A DNA stretch of 64,000 bases from Auanema rhodensis. Its lineage: Eukaryota; Nematoda; Chromadorea; Rhabditida; Rhabditidae. Of this stretch, positions 13,137 through 26,679 are shown piece by piece. Each line of letters begins with the position of its first letter. Position 1 is the stretch's first letter. The position numbers and the translations under genes are program-made. The notes beneath the pieces were generated by a model. The model was not told where the DNA came from and did not search any database. It was given only the letters and a program-made list of their open reading frames with translations. The DNA is taken from assembly GCA_964057225.1 (NCBI GenBank), contig OZ059900.1, positions 17,809,638 to 17,873,637 of the forward strand, written 5' to 3'.

Positions 13137-13549
13137 ACTCATATGAACAAAAATCGATTTAATCAATATTAGCCATAAGAGGCGTGCCCTCAGAATATGC
13201 TAATTTCCTTAATTTTCTAACCCCTGTTTTTTTGTCGTGAAAGTGGAACTAGACGTTGTAATAACAATTTTGAGCTAGGTTTCATTGACATTGCATGAGT
13301 TTGAACACATGAAATCGTAAGTCAAAACCTTGTTTACAGCGAAATTTCAAAAACTGGTTTTCCAGCATAATAAAATATTTCTCATGGGAAATACTGTGTT
13401 TTTGTATTTTTCTAGTGTTCAAAAACTGGTTTTCCAGCATAATAAAATATTTCTCATGGGAAATACTGTGTTTTTGTATTTTTCTAGTGTTCAGCATGTA
13501 AAATGCTTCATTTTAGTATGTAACACGCTGAAATTCGTTTCATTTGACG
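13137..13549 (+). repeat. 413-bp variant monomer, copy 3
   Basis: Same 72-bp duplication (13346-13417, 13418-13489) and AT variant at phases 125/126. It follows directly after two 3-mer units at 11,085-13,136. Its right-hand neighbour has private changes (CTTACTTTTC near 13,620; TGCACACATG near 13,714; AACATCG near 13,907). Two of these, not TGCACACATG, recur at about 59.68 and 59.96 kb. Confidence 0.95.
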
Positions 13550-15364
13550 ACTCATATGAACAAAAATCGATTTAATCAATATTAGCCATAAGGGGCGTGC
13601 CCTCAGAATATGCTAATTTCCTTACTTTTCTAACCCCTGTTTTTTTGTCGTGAAAGTGGAACTAGACGTTGTAGGAACAATTTTGAGCTAGGTTTCATTG
13701 ACATTGCATGAGTTTGCACACATGAAATCGTAAGTCAAAACCTTGTTTACAGCGAAATTTCCAAAAACTGGTTTTCCAGCATAATAAAATATTTCTCATG
13801 GGAAATACTGTGTTTTTGTATTTTTATAGTGTTCAGCATGTAAAATGTTTCATTTTAGTATGTAACACGCTGAAATTCGTTGCATTTGACGACTCATATG
13901 AACAAACATCGATTTAATCAATATTAGCCATAAAGGGCGTGCCCTCAGAATATGCTAATTTCCTTAATTTTCTAACCCCTGTTTTGTTGTCGTGAAAGTG
14001 GAACTAGACGTTGTAGGAACAATTTTGAGCTAGGTTTCATTGACATTGCATGAGTTTGAACACATGAAATCGTAAGTCAAAACCTTGTTTACAGCGAACT
14101 TTCCAAAAACTGGTTTTCCAGCATAATAAAATATTTCTTATGGGAAATACTGTGTTTTTGTATTTTTCTAGTGTTCAGCATGTGAAATGCTTCATTTTAG
14201 TATGTAACACGCTGAAATTCGTTGCATTTGACGACTCATATGAACAAAAATCGATTTAATCAATATTAGCCATAAGGGGCGTGCCCTCAGAATATGCTAA
14301 TTTCCTTAATTTTCTAACCCCTGTTTTGTTGTCGTGAAAGTGGAACTAGACGTTGTAGGAACAATTTTGAGCTAGGTTTCATTGACATTGCATGAGTTTG
14401 AACACATGAAATCGTAAGTCAAAACCTTGTTTACAGCGAAATTTCTAAAAACTGGTTTTCCAGCATAATAAAATATTTCTCATGGGAAATACTGTGTTTT
14501 TGTATTTTTCTAGTGTTCAGCATGTAAAATGCTTCATTTTAGTATGTAACACGCTGAAATTCGTTGCATTTGACGACTCATATGAACAAAAATCGATTTA
14601 ATCAATATTAGCCATAAGGGGCGTGCCCTCAGAATATGCTAATTTCCTTAATTTTCTAACCCCTGTTTTTTGTCGTGAAAGTGGAACTAGACGTTGTAGG
14701 AACAATTTTGAGCTAGGTTTCATTGACATTGCATGAGTTTGAACACATGAAATCGTAAGTCAAAACCTTGTTTACAGCGAAATTTCCAAAAACTGGTTTT
14801 CCAGCATAATAAAATATTTCTCATGGGAAATACTGTGTTTTTGTATTTTTATAGTGTTCAGCATGTAAAATGCTTCATTTTAGTATGTAACACGCTGAAA
14901 TTCGTTGCATTTGACGACTCATATGAACAAAAATCGATTTAATCAATATTAGCCATAAGGGGCGTGCCCTCAGAATATGCTAATTTCCTTAATTTTCTAA
15001 CCCCTGTTTTTTTGTCGTGAAAGTGGAATTAGACGTTGTAGGAACAATTTTGAGCTAGGTTTCATTGACATTGCATGAGTTTGAACACATGAAATCGTAA
15101 GTCAAAACCTTGTTTACAGCGAAACTTCCAAAAACTGGTTTTCCAGCATAATAAAATATTTCTCATGGGAAATACTGTGTTTTTGTATTTTTATGGTGTT
15201 CAGCATGTAAAATGCTTCATTTTAGTATGTAACACGCTGAAATTCGTTGCATTTGACGACTCATATGAACAAAAATCGATTTAATCAATATTAGCCATAA
15301 GGGGCGTGCCCTCAGAATATGCTAATTTCCTAAATTTTCTAACCCCTGTTTTTTTGTCGTGAAA

Positions 15365-18300
15365 GTGGAACTAGACGTTGTACGAACAATTTTGAGCTAG
15401 GTTTCATTGACATTGCATGAGTTTGAACACATGAAATCGTAAGTCAAAACCTTGTTTACAGCGAAATTTCCAAAAACTCGTTTTCCAGCATAATAAAATA
15501 TTTCTCATGGGAAAAACTGTGTTTTTGTATTTTTCTAGTGTTCAGCATGTAAAATGCTTCATTTTAGTATGTAACACGCTGAAATTCGTTGCATTTGACG
15601 ACTCATATGAACAAAAATCGATTTAATCAATATTAGCCATAAGGGGCGTGCCCTCAGAATATGCTAATTTCCTTAATTTTCTAACCCCTGTTTTTTTGTC
15701 GTGAAAGTGGAACTAGACGTTGTACGAACAATTTTGAGCTAGGTTTCATTGACATTGCATGAGTTTGAACACATGAAATCGTAAGTCAAAACCTTGTTTA
15801 CAGCGAAATTTCCAAAAACTGGTTTTCCAGCATAATAAAATATTTCTCATGGGAAATACTGTGTTTTTGTATTTTTCTAGTGTTCAGCATGTGAAATGCT
15901 TCATTTTAGTATGTAACACGCTGAAATTCGTTGCATTTGACGACTCATATGAACCAAAATCGATTTAATCAATATTAGCCATAAGGGGTGTGCCCTCAGA
16001 ATATGCTAATTTCCTTAATTTTCTAACCCCTGTTTTGTTGTCGTGAAAGTGGAACTAGACGTTGTAGGAACAATTTTGAGCTAGGTTTCATTGACATTGC
16101 ATGAGTTTGAACACATGAAATCGTAAGTCAAAACCTTGTTTACAGCGAAATTTCCAAAAACTGGTTTTCCAGCATAATAAAATATTTCTCATGGGAAATA
16201 CTGTGTTTTTGTATTTTTATAGTGTTCAGCATGTAAAATGCTTCATTTTAGTATGTAACACGCTGAAATTCGTTGCATTTGACGACTCATATGAACAAAA
16301 ATCGATTTAATCAATATTAGCCATAAGAGGCGTGCCCTCAGAATATGCTAATTTCCTTAATTTTCTAACCCCTGTTTTTTTGTCGTGAAAGTGGAACTAG
16401 ACGTTGTAATAACAATTTTGAGCTAGGTTTCATTGACATTGCATGAGTTTGAACACATGAAATCGTAAGTCAAAACCTTGTTTACAGCGAAATTTCAAAA
16501 ACTGGTTTTCCAGCATAATAAAATATTTCTCATGGGAAATACTGTGTTTTTGTATTTTTCTAGTGTTCAAAAACTGGTTTTCCAGCATAATAAAATATTT
16601 CTCATGGGAAATACTGTGTTTTTGTATTTTTCTAGTGTTCAGCATGTAAAATGCTTCATTTTAGTATGTAACACGCTGAAATTCGTTTCATTTGACGACT
16701 CATATGAACAAAAATCGATTTAATCAATATTAGCCATAAGGGGCGTGCCCTCAGAATATGCTAATTTCCTTAATTTTCTAACCCCTGTTTTTTTGTCGTG
16801 AAAGTGGAACTAGACGTTGTAGGAACAATTTTGAGCTAGATTTCATTGACATTGCATGAGTTTGAACACATGAAATCGTAAGTCAAAACCTTGTTTACAG
16901 CGAAATTTCCAAAAACTGGTTTTCCAGCATAATAAAATATTTCTCATGGGAAATACTGTGTTTTTGTATTTTTATAGTGTTCAGCATGTAAAATGTTTCA
17001 TTTTAGTATGTAACACGCTGAAATTCGTTGCATTTGACGACTCATATGAACAAAAATCGATTTAATCAATATTAGCCATAAAGGGCGTGCCCTCAGAATA
17101 TGCTAATTTCCTTAATTTTCTAACCCCTGTTTTGTTGTCGTGAAAGTGGAACTAGACGTTGTAGGAACAATTTTGAGCTAGGTTTCATTGACATTGCATG
17201 AGTTTGAACACATGAAATCGTAAGTCAAAACCTTGTTTACAGCGAAATTTCCAAAAACTGGTTTTCCAGCATAATAAAATATTTCTCATGGGAAATACTG
17301 TGTTTTTGTATTTTTCTAGTGTTCAGCATGTAAAATGCTTCATTTTAGTATGTAACACGCTGAAATTCGTTGCATTTGACGACTCATATGAACAAAAATC
17401 GATTTAATCAATATTAGCCATAAGGGTCGTGCCCTCAGAATATGCTAATTTCCTTAATTTTCTAACCCCTGTTTTTTTGTCGTGAAAGTGGAACTAGACG
17501 TTGTAGGAACAGTTTTGAGCTAGGTTTCATTGACATTGCATGAGTTTGAACACATGAAATCGTAAGTCAAAACCTTGTTTACAGCGAAATTTCCAAAAAC
17601 TGGTTTTCCAGCATAATAAAATATTTCTCATGGGAAATACTGTGTTTTTGTATTTTTCTAGTGTTCAGCATGTAAAATGCTTCATTTTAGTATGTAACAC
17701 GCTGAAATTCGTTGCATTTGACGACTCATATGAACAAAAATCGATTTAATCAATATTAGCCATAAGGGGCGTGCCCTCAGAATATGCTAATTTCCTTAAT
17801 TTTCTAACCCCTGTTTTTTGTCGTGAAAGTGGAACTAGACGTTGTAGGAACAATTTTGAGCTAGGTTTCATTGACATTGCATGAGTTTGAACACATGAAA
17901 TCGTAAGTCAAAACCTTGTTTACAGCGAAATTTCCAAAAACTGGTTTTCCAGCATAATAAAATATTTCTCATGGGAAATACTGTGTTTTTGTATTTTTAT
18001 AGTGTTCAGCATGTAAAATGCTTCATTTTAGTATGTAACACGCTGAAATTCGTTGCATTTGACGACTCATATGAACAAAAATCGATTTAATCAATATTAG
18101 CCATAAGGGGCGTGCCCTCAGAATATGCTAATTTCCTTAATTTTCTAACCCCTGTTTTTTTGTCGTGAAAGTGGAATTAGACGTTGTAGGAACAATTTTG
18201 AGCTAGGTTTCATTGACATTGCATGAGTTTGAACACATGAAATCGTAAGTCAAAACCTTGTTTACAGCGAAACTTCCAAAAACTGGTTTTCCAGCATAAT

Positions 18301-18390
18301 AAAATATTTCTCATGGGAAATACTGTGTTTTTGTATTTTTATGGTGTTCAGCATGTAAAATGCTTCATTTTAGTATGTAACACGCTGAAA
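15365..18390 (+). repeat. About 3-kb segment repeating 0.45-3.48 kb (offset 14,916)
   Basis: Monomer order and variants match those around copy 1 of the 413-bp monomer at a constant offset of 14,916, up to the start of the monomer at 18,407. There this segment has G46T where copy 1 has T34A. The left part begins inside the 15,259 monomer, whose first half is of another type (CCTAAATT). It is the third instance of a module also present at 5.3-8.34 kb, with a fourth at 62.1-64.0 kb. Confidence 0.82.
16285..16697 (+). repeat. 413-bp variant monomer, copy 4
   Basis: Duplicate halves are 16494-16565 and 16566-16637. It sits in a segment whose flanks match those of copies 1 and 2 for about 3 kb (offset 14,916 from copy 1) and match copy 7 at offset 46,740. 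Confidence 0.95.
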
Positions 18391-19770
18391 TTCGTTGCAT
18401 TTGACGACTCATATGAACAAAAATCGATTTAATCAATATTAGCCATAAGGGTCGTGCCCTCAGAATATGCTAATTTCCTTAATTTTCTAACCCCTGTTTT
18501 TTTGTCGTGAAAGTGGAACTAGACGTTGTAGGAACAGTTTTGAGCTAGGTTTCATTGACATTGCATGAGTTTGAACACATGAAATCGTAAGTCAAAACCT
18601 TGTTTACAGCGAAATTTCCAAAAAGTGGTTTTCCAGCATAATAAAATATTTCTCATGGGAAATACTGTGTTTTTGTATTTTTCTAGTGTTCAGCATGTAA
18701 AATGCTTCATTTAAGTATGTGACACGCTGAAATTCGTTGCATTTGACGACTCATATGAACAAAAATCGATTTAATCAATATTAGCCATAAGGGGCGTGCC
18801 CTCAGATTATGCTAATTTCCTTAATTTTCTAACCCCTGTTTTTTGTCGTGAAAGTGGAACTAGACGTTGTAGGAACAATTTTGAGCTAGGTTTCATTGAC
18901 ATTGCATGAGTTTGAACACATGAAATCGTAAGTCAAAACCTTGTTTACAGCGAAATTTCCAAAAACTGGTTTTCCAGCATAATAAAATATTTCTCATGGG
19001 AAATACTGTGTTTTTGTATTTTTCTAGTGTTCAGCATGCAAAATACTTCATTTTAGTATGTAACACGCTGAAATTCGTTGCATTTGACGACTCATATGAA
19101 CAAAAATCGATTTAATCAATATTAGCCATAAGGGGCGTGCCCTCAGAATATGCTAATTTCCTAAATTTTCTAACCCCTGTTTTTTTGTCGTGAAAGTGGA
19201 ACTAGACGTTGTACGAACAATTTTGAGCTAGGTTTCATTGACATTGCATGAGTTTGAACACATGAAATCGTAAGTCAAAACCTTGTTTACAGCGAAATTT
19301 CCAAAAACTGGTTTTCCAGCATAATAAAATATTTCTCATGGGAAAAACTGTGTTTTTGTATTTTTCTAGTGTTCAGCATGTAAAATGCTTCATTTTAGTA
19401 TGTAACACGCTGAAATTCGTTGCATTTGACGACTCATATGAACAAAAATCGATTTAATCAATATTAGCCATAAGAGGCGTGCCCTCAGAATATGCTAATT
19501 TCCTTAATTTTCTAACCCCTGTTTTTTTGTCGTGAAAGTGGAACTAGACGTTGTAGGAACAATTTTGAGCTAGATTTCATTGACATTGCATGAGTTTGAA
19601 CACATGAAATCGTAAGTCAAAACCTTGTTTACAGCGAAAATTCCAAAAACTGGTTTTCCAGCATAATAAAATATTTCTCATGGGAAATACTGTGTTTTTG
19701 TATTTTTCTAGTGTTCAGCATGTAAAATGCTTCATTTAAGTATGTGACACGCTGAAATTCGTTGCATTTG
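17724..19770 (+). repeat. Segment duplicated at 22,579-24,630 (offset 4,855), copy 1
   Basis: The order is T6 monomer (17,724), GGAATTAG (18,065), G46T with AAAAGTGG and TTTAAGTATGTGAC (18,407), A59T T6 monomer with CATGCAAAATAC (18,749), CCTAAATT with GGGAAAAACTG (19,090), G44A with GAAAATTCC (19,432). All six recur at +4,855. The spacing is again about fourteen monomers. Confidence 0.82.
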
Positions 19771-20115
19771 ACGACTCATATGAACAAAAATCGATTTAAT
19801 CAATATTAGCCATAAGGGGCGTGCCCTCAGAATATGCTAATTTCCTTAATTTTCTAACCCCTGTTTTGTTGTCGTGAAAGTGGAACTAGACGTTGTAGGA
19901 ACAATTTTGAGCTAGGTTTCATTGACATTGCATGAGTTTGAACACATGAAATCGTAAGTCAAAACCTTGTTTACAGCGAAATTTCCAAAAACTGGTTTTC
20001 CAGCATAATAAAATATTTCTCATGGGAAATACTGTGTTTTTGTATTTTTATAGTGTTCAGCATGTAAAATGCTTCATTTTAGTATGTAACACGCTGAAAT
20101 TCGTTGCATTTGACG

Positions 20116-20528
20116 ACTCATATGAACAAAAATCGATTTAATCAATATTAGCCATAAGAGGCGTGCCCTCAGAATATGCTAATTTCCTTAATTTTCTAAC
20201 CCCTGTTTTTTTGTCGTGAAAGTGGAACTAGACGTTGTAATAACAATTTTGAGCTAGGTTTCATTGACATTGCATGAGTTTGAACACATGAAATCGTAAG
20301 TCAAAACCTTGTTTACAGCGAAATTTCAAAAACTGGTTTTCCAGCATAATAAAATATTTCTCATGGGAAATACTGTGTTTTTGTATTTTTCTAGTGTTCA
20401 AAAACTGGTTTTCCAGCATAATAAAATATTTCTCATGGGAAATACTGTGTTTTTGTATTTTTCTAGTGTTCAGCATGTAAAATGCTTCATTTTAGTATGT
20501 AACACGCTGAAATTCGTTTCGTTTGACG
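20116..20528 (+). repeat. 413-bp variant monomer, copy 5
   Basis: Duplicate halves are 20325-20396 and 20397-20468. Near its right end it reads CGTTTCGTTTGACG (about 20,515-20,528) where the other six copies read CGTTTCATTTGACG. The same private G recurs near 24,961 at the end of a normal-length monomer, which links the two places by recombination. Confidence 0.95.
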
Positions 20529-20870
20529 ACTCATATGAACAAAAATCGATTTAATCAATATTAGCCATAAGGGGCGTGCCCTCAGAATATGCTAATTTCC
20601 TTAATTTTCTAACCCCTGTTTTTTTGTCGTGAAAGTGGAACTAGACGTTGTAGGAACAATTTTGAGCTAGGTTTCATTGACATTGCATGAGTTTGAACAC
20701 ATGAAATCGTAAGTCAAAACCTTGTTTACAGCGAAATTTCCAAAAACTGGTTTTCCAGCATAATAAAATATTTCTCATGGGAAATACTGTGTTTTTGTAT
20801 TTTTATAGTGTTCAGCATGTAAAATGTTTCATTTTAGTATGTAACACGCTGAAATTCGTTGCATTTGACG

Positions 20871-22919
20871 ACTCATATGAACAAAAATCGATTTAATCAA
20901 TATTAGCCATAAAGGGCGTGCCCTCAGAATATGCTAATTTCCTTAATTTTCTAACCCCTGTTTTGTTGTCGTGAAAGTGGAACTAGACGTTGTAGGAACA
21001 ATTTTGAGCTAGGTTTCATTGACATTGCATGAGTTTGAACACATGAAATCGTAAGTCAAAACCTTGTTTACAGCGAACTTTCCAAAAACTGGTTTTCCAG
21101 CATAATAAAATATTTCTTATGGGAAATACTGTGTTTTTGTATTTTTCTAGTGTTCAGCATGTGAAATGCTTCATTTTAGTATGTAACACGCTGAAATTCG
21201 TTGCATTTGACGACTCATATGAACAAAAATCGATTTAATCAATATTAGCCATAAGGGGCGTGCCCTCAGAATATGCTAATTTCCTTAATTTTCTAACCCC
21301 TGTTTTGTTGTCGTGAAAGTGGAACTAGACGTTGTAGGAACAATTTTGAGCTAGGTTTCATTGACATTGCATGAGTTTGAACACATGAAATCGTAAGTCA
21401 AAACCTTGTTTACAGCGAAATTTCCAAAAACTGGTTTTCCAGCATAATAAAATATTTCTCATGGGAAATACTGTGTTTTTGTATTTTTCTAGTGTTCAGC
21501 ATGTAAAATGCTTCATTTTAGTATGTAACACGCTGAAATTCGTTGCATTTGACGACTCATATGAACAAAAATCGATTTAATCAATATTAGCCATAAGGGG
21601 CGTGCCCTCAGAATATGCTAATTTCCTTAATTTTCTAACCCCTGTTTTTTGTCGTGAAAGTGGAACTAGACGTTGTAGGAACAATTTTGAGCTAGGTTTC
21701 ATTGACATTGCATGAGTTTGAACACATGAAATCGTAAGTCAAAACCTTGTTTACAGCGAAATTTCCAAAAACTGGTTTTCCAGCATAATAAAATATTTCT
21801 CATGGGAAATACTGTGTTTTTGTATTTTTATAGTGTTCAGCATGTAAAATGCTTCATTTTAGTATGTAACACGCTGAAATTCGTTGCATTTGACGACTCA
21901 TATGAACAAAAATCGATTTAATCAATATTAGCCATAAAGGGCGTGCCCTCAGAATATGCTAATTTCCTTAATTTTCTAACCCCTGTTTTGTTGTCGTGAA
22001 AGTGGAACTAGACGTTGTAGGAACAATTTTGAGCTAGGTTTCATTGACATTGCATGAGTTTGAACACATGAAATCGTAAGTCAAAACCTTGTTTACAGCG
22101 AACTTTCCAAAAACTGGTTTTCCAGCATAATAAAATATTTCTTATGGGAAATACTGTGTTTTTGTATTTTTCTAGTGTTCAGCATGTGAAATGCTTCATT
22201 TTAGTATGTAACACGCTGAAATTCGTTGCATTTGACGACTCATATGAACAAAAATCGATTTAATCAATATTAGCCATAAGGGGCGTGCCCTCAGAATATG
22301 CTAATTTCCTTAATTTTCTAACCCCTGTTTTGTTGTCGTGAAAGTGGAACTAGACGTTGTAGGAACAATTTTGAGCTAGGTTTCATTGACATTGCATGAG
22401 TTTGAACACATGAAATCGTAAGTCAAAACCTTGTTTACAGCGAAATTTCCAAAAACTGGTTTTCCAGCATAATAAAATATTTCTCATGGGAATACTGTGT
22501 TTTTGTATTTTTCTAGTGTTCAGCATGTAAAATGCTTCATTTTAGTATGTAACACGCTGAAATTCGTTGCATTTGACGACTCATATGAACAAAAATCGAT
22601 TTAATCAATATTAGCCATAAGGGGCGTGCCCTCAGAATATGCTAATTTCCTTAATTTTCTAACCCCTGTTTTTTGTCGTGAAAGTGGAACTAGACGTTGT
22701 AGGAACAATTTTGAGCTAGGTTTCATTGACATTGCATGAGTTTGAACACATGAAATCGTAAGTCAAAACCTTGTTTACAGCGAAATTTCCAAAAACTGGT
22801 TTTCCAGCATAATAAAATATTTCTCATGGGAAATACTGTGTTTTTGTATTTTTATAGTGTTCAGCATGTAAAATGCTTCATTTTAGTATGTAACACGCTG
22901 AAATTCGTTGCATTTGACG
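20871..22919 (+). repeat. 3-mer higher-order repeat (1,025 + 1,024 bp)
   Basis: Units are 20871-21895 and 21896-22919. Each has a G43A/T95G monomer with CGAACTTTCC and TTTCTTATGGG, then a T95G monomer, then a T6 monomer of 341 bp. The second unit is one base shorter because GGGAAATAC reads GGGAATAC near 22,489. The first unit also matches 13,892 onwards and 59.95 kb onwards. Confidence 0.86.
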
Positions 22920-24630
22920 ACTCATATGAACAAAAATCGATTTAATCAATATTAGCCATAAGGGGCGTGCCCTCAGAATATGCTAATTTCCTTAATTTTC
23001 TAACCCCTGTTTTTTTGTCGTGAAAGTGGAATTAGACGTTGTAGGAACAATTTTGAGCTAGGTTTCATTGACATTGCATGAGTTTGAACACATGAAATCG
23101 TAAGTCAAAACCTTGTTTACAGCGAAACTTCCAAAAACTGGTTTTCCAGCATAATAAAATATTTCTCATGGGAAATACTGTGTTTTTGTATTTTTATGGT
23201 GTTCAGCATGTAAAATGCTTCATTTTAGTATGTAACACGCTGAAATTCGTTGCATTTGACGACTCATATGAACAAAAATCGATTTAATCAATATTAGCCA
23301 TAAGGGTCGTGCCCTCAGAATATGCTAATTTCCTTAATTTTCTAACCCCTGTTTTTTTGTCGTGAAAGTGGAACTAGACGTTGTAGGAACAGTTTTGAGC
23401 TAGGTTTCATTGACATTGCATGAGTTTGAACACATGAAATCGTAAGTCAAAACCTTGTTTACAGCGAAATTTCCAAAAAGTGGTTTTCCAGCATAATAAA
23501 ATATTTCTCATGGGAAATACTGTGTTTTTGTATTTTTCTAGTGTTCAGCATGTAAAATGCTTCATTTAAGTATGTGACACGCTGAAATTCGTTGCATTTG
23601 ACGACTCATATGAACAAAAATCGATTTAATCAATATTAGCCATAAGGGGCGTGCCCTCAGATTATGCTAATTTCCTTAATTTTCTAACCCCTGTTTTTTG
23701 TCGTGAAAGTGGAACTAGACGTTGTAGGAACAATTTTGAGCTAGGTTTCATTGACATTGCATGAGTTTGAACACATGAAATCGTAAGTCAAAACCTTGTT
23801 TACAGCGAAATTTCCAAAAAGTGGTTTTCCAGCATAATAAAATATTTCTCATGGGAAATACTGTGTTTTTGTATTTTTCTAGTGTTCAGCATGCAAAATA
23901 CTTCATTTTAGTATGTAACACGCTGAAATTCGTTGCATTTGACGACTCATATGAACAAAAATCGATTTAATCAATATTAGCCATAAGGGGCGTGCCCTCA
24001 GAATATGCTAATTTCCTAAATTTTCTAACCCCTGTTTTTTTGTCGTGAAAGTGGAACTAGACGTTGTACGAACAATTTTGAGCTAGGTTTCATTGACATT
24101 GCATGAGTTTGAACACATGAAATCGTAAGTCAAAACCTTGTTTACAGCGAAATTTCCAAAAACTGGTTTTCCAGCATAATAAAATATTTCTCATGGGAAA
24201 AACTGTGTTTTTGTAATTTTCTAGTGTTCAGCATGTAAAATGCTTCATTTTAGTATGTAACACGCTGAAATTCGTTGCATTTGACGACTCATATGAACAA
24301 AAATCGATTTAATCAATATTAGCCATAAGAGGCGTGCCCTCAGAATATGCTAATTTCCTTAATTTTCTAACCCCTGTTTTTTTGTCGTGAAAGTGGAACT
24401 AGACGTTGTAGGAACAATTTTGAGCTAGATTTCTTTGACATTGCATGAGTTTGAACACATGAAATCGTAAGTCAAAACCTTGTTTACAGCGAAAATTCCA
24501 AAAACTGGTTTTCCAGCATAATAAAATATTTCTCATGGGAAATACTGTGTTTTTGTATTTTTCTAGTGTTCAGCATGTAAAATGCTTCATTTAAGTATGT
24601 GACACGCTGAAATTCGTTGCATTTGACGAC
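22579..24630 (+). repeat. Segment duplicated from 17,724-19,770 (offset 4,855), copy 2
   Basis: Repeats the six-monomer order of the 17.7 kb segment. Differences seen: AAAAGTGG also in the second T6 monomer (about 23,816), TGTAATTTTC near 24,212, and GATTTCTTTGAC near 24,430. The monomer at 24,629 no longer matches its counterpart at 19,774, so the duplication ends there. Confidence 0.8.
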
Positions 24631-24939
24631 TCATATGAACAAAAATCGATTTAATCAATATTAGCCATAAGGGGCGTGCCCTCAGATTATGCTAATTTCC
24701 TTAATTTTCTAACCCCTGTTTTTTGTCGTGAAAGTGGAACTAGACGTTGTAGGAACAATTTTGAGCTAGGTTTCATTGACATTGCATGAGTTTGAACACA
24801 TGAAATCGTAAGTCAAAACCTTGTTTACAGCGAAATTTCCAAAAACTGGTTTTCCAGCATAATAAAATATTTCTCATGGGAAATACTGTGTTTTTGTATT
24901 TTTCTAGTGTTCAGCATGTAAAATGCTTCATTTTAGTAT

Positions 24940-25590
24940 GTAACACGCTGAAATTCGTTTCGTTTGACGACTCATATGAACAAAAATCGATTTAATCAAT
25001 ATTAGCCATAAGGGGCGTGCCCTCAGAATATGCTAATTTCCTTAATTTTCTAACCCCTGTTTTTTTGTCGTGAAAGTGGAACTAGACGTTGTAGGAACAA
25101 TTTTGAGCTAGGTTTCATTGACATTGCATGAGTTTGAACACATGAAATCGTAAGTCAAAACCTTGTTTACAGCGAAATTTCCAAAAACTGGTTTTCCAGC
25201 ATAATAAAATATTTCTCATGGGAAATACTGTGTTTTTGTATTTTTATAGTGTTCAGCATGTAAAATGTTTCATTTTAGTATGTAACACGCTGAAATTCGT
25301 TGCATTTGACGACTCATATGAACAAAAATCGATTTAATCAATATTAGCCATAAAGGGCGTGCCCTCAGAATATGCTAATTTCCTTAATTTTCTAACCCCT
25401 GTTTTGTTGTCGTGAAAGTGGAACTAGACGTTGTAGGAACAATTTTGAGCTAGGTTTCATTGACATTGCATGAGTTTGAACACATGAAATCGTAAGTCAA
25501 AACCTTGTTTACAGCGAACTTTCCAAAAACTGGTTTTCCAGCATAATAAAATATTTCTTATGGGAAATACTGTGTTTTTGTATTTTTCTA
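24940..25590 (+). repeat. Short segment shared with 20.50-21.15 kb (offset 4,440)
   Basis: Starts with the private CGTTTCGTTTGACG and runs through the G43A/CGAACTTTCC/TTTCTTATGGG monomer at 25,309 or so. It then departs at CATGTAAAATG (CATGTGAAATG at 21.16 kb). The offset, about thirteen monomers, differs from the 4,855 offset just upstream, so the boundary near 24.64-24.94 kb is a further exchange point. Confidence 0.72.
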
Positions 25591-26679
25591 GTGTTCAGCA
25601 TGTAAAATGCTTCATTTTAGTATGTAACACGCTGAAATTCGTTGCATTTGACGACTCATATGAACAAAAATCGATTTAATCAATATTAGCCATAAGGGGC
25701 GTGCCCTCAGAATATGCTAATTTCCTAAATTTTCTAACCCCTGTTTTTTTGTCGTGAAAGTGGAACTAGACGTTGTACGAACAATTTTGAGCTAGGTTTC
25801 ATTGACATTGCATGAGTTTGAACACATGAAATCGTAAGTCAAAACCTTGTTTACAGCGAAATTTCCAAAAACTGGTTTTCCAGCATAATAAAATATTTCT
25901 CATGGGAAAAACTGTGTTTTTGTATTTTTCTAGTGTTCAGCATGTAAAATGCTTCATTTTAGTATGTAACACGCTGAAATTCGTTGCATTTGACGACTCA
26001 TATGAACAAAAATCGATTTAATCAATATTAGCCATAAGAGGCGTGCCCTCAGAATATGCTAATTTCCTTAATTTTCTAACCCCTGTTTTTTTGTCGTGAA
26101 AGTGGAACTAGACGTTGTACGAACAATTTTGAGCTAGGTTTCATTGACATTGCATGAGTTTGAACACATGAAATCGTAAGTCAAAACCTTGTTTACAGCG
26201 AAATTTCCAAAAACTGGTTTTCCAGCATAATAAAATATTTCTCATGGGAAATACTGTGTTTTTGTATTTTTATAGTGTTCAGCATGTAAAATGTTTCATT
26301 TTAGTATGTAACACGCTGAAATTCGTTGCATTTGACGACTCATATGAACAAAAATCGATTTAATCAATATTAGCCATAAAGGGCGTGCCCTCAGAATATG
26401 CTAATTTCCTTAATTTTCTAACCCCTGTTTTGTTGTCGTGAAAGTGGAACTAGACGTTGTAGGAACAATTTTGAGCTAGGTTTCATTGACATTGCATGAG
26501 TTTGAACACATGAAATCGTAAGTCAAAACCTTGTTTACAGCGAAATTTCCAAAAACTGGTTTTCCAGCATAATAAAATATTTCTCATGGGAAATACTGTG
26601 TTTTTGTATTTTTATAGTGTTCAGCATGTAAAATGTTTCATTTTAGTATGTAACACGCTGAAATTCGTTGCATTTGACG

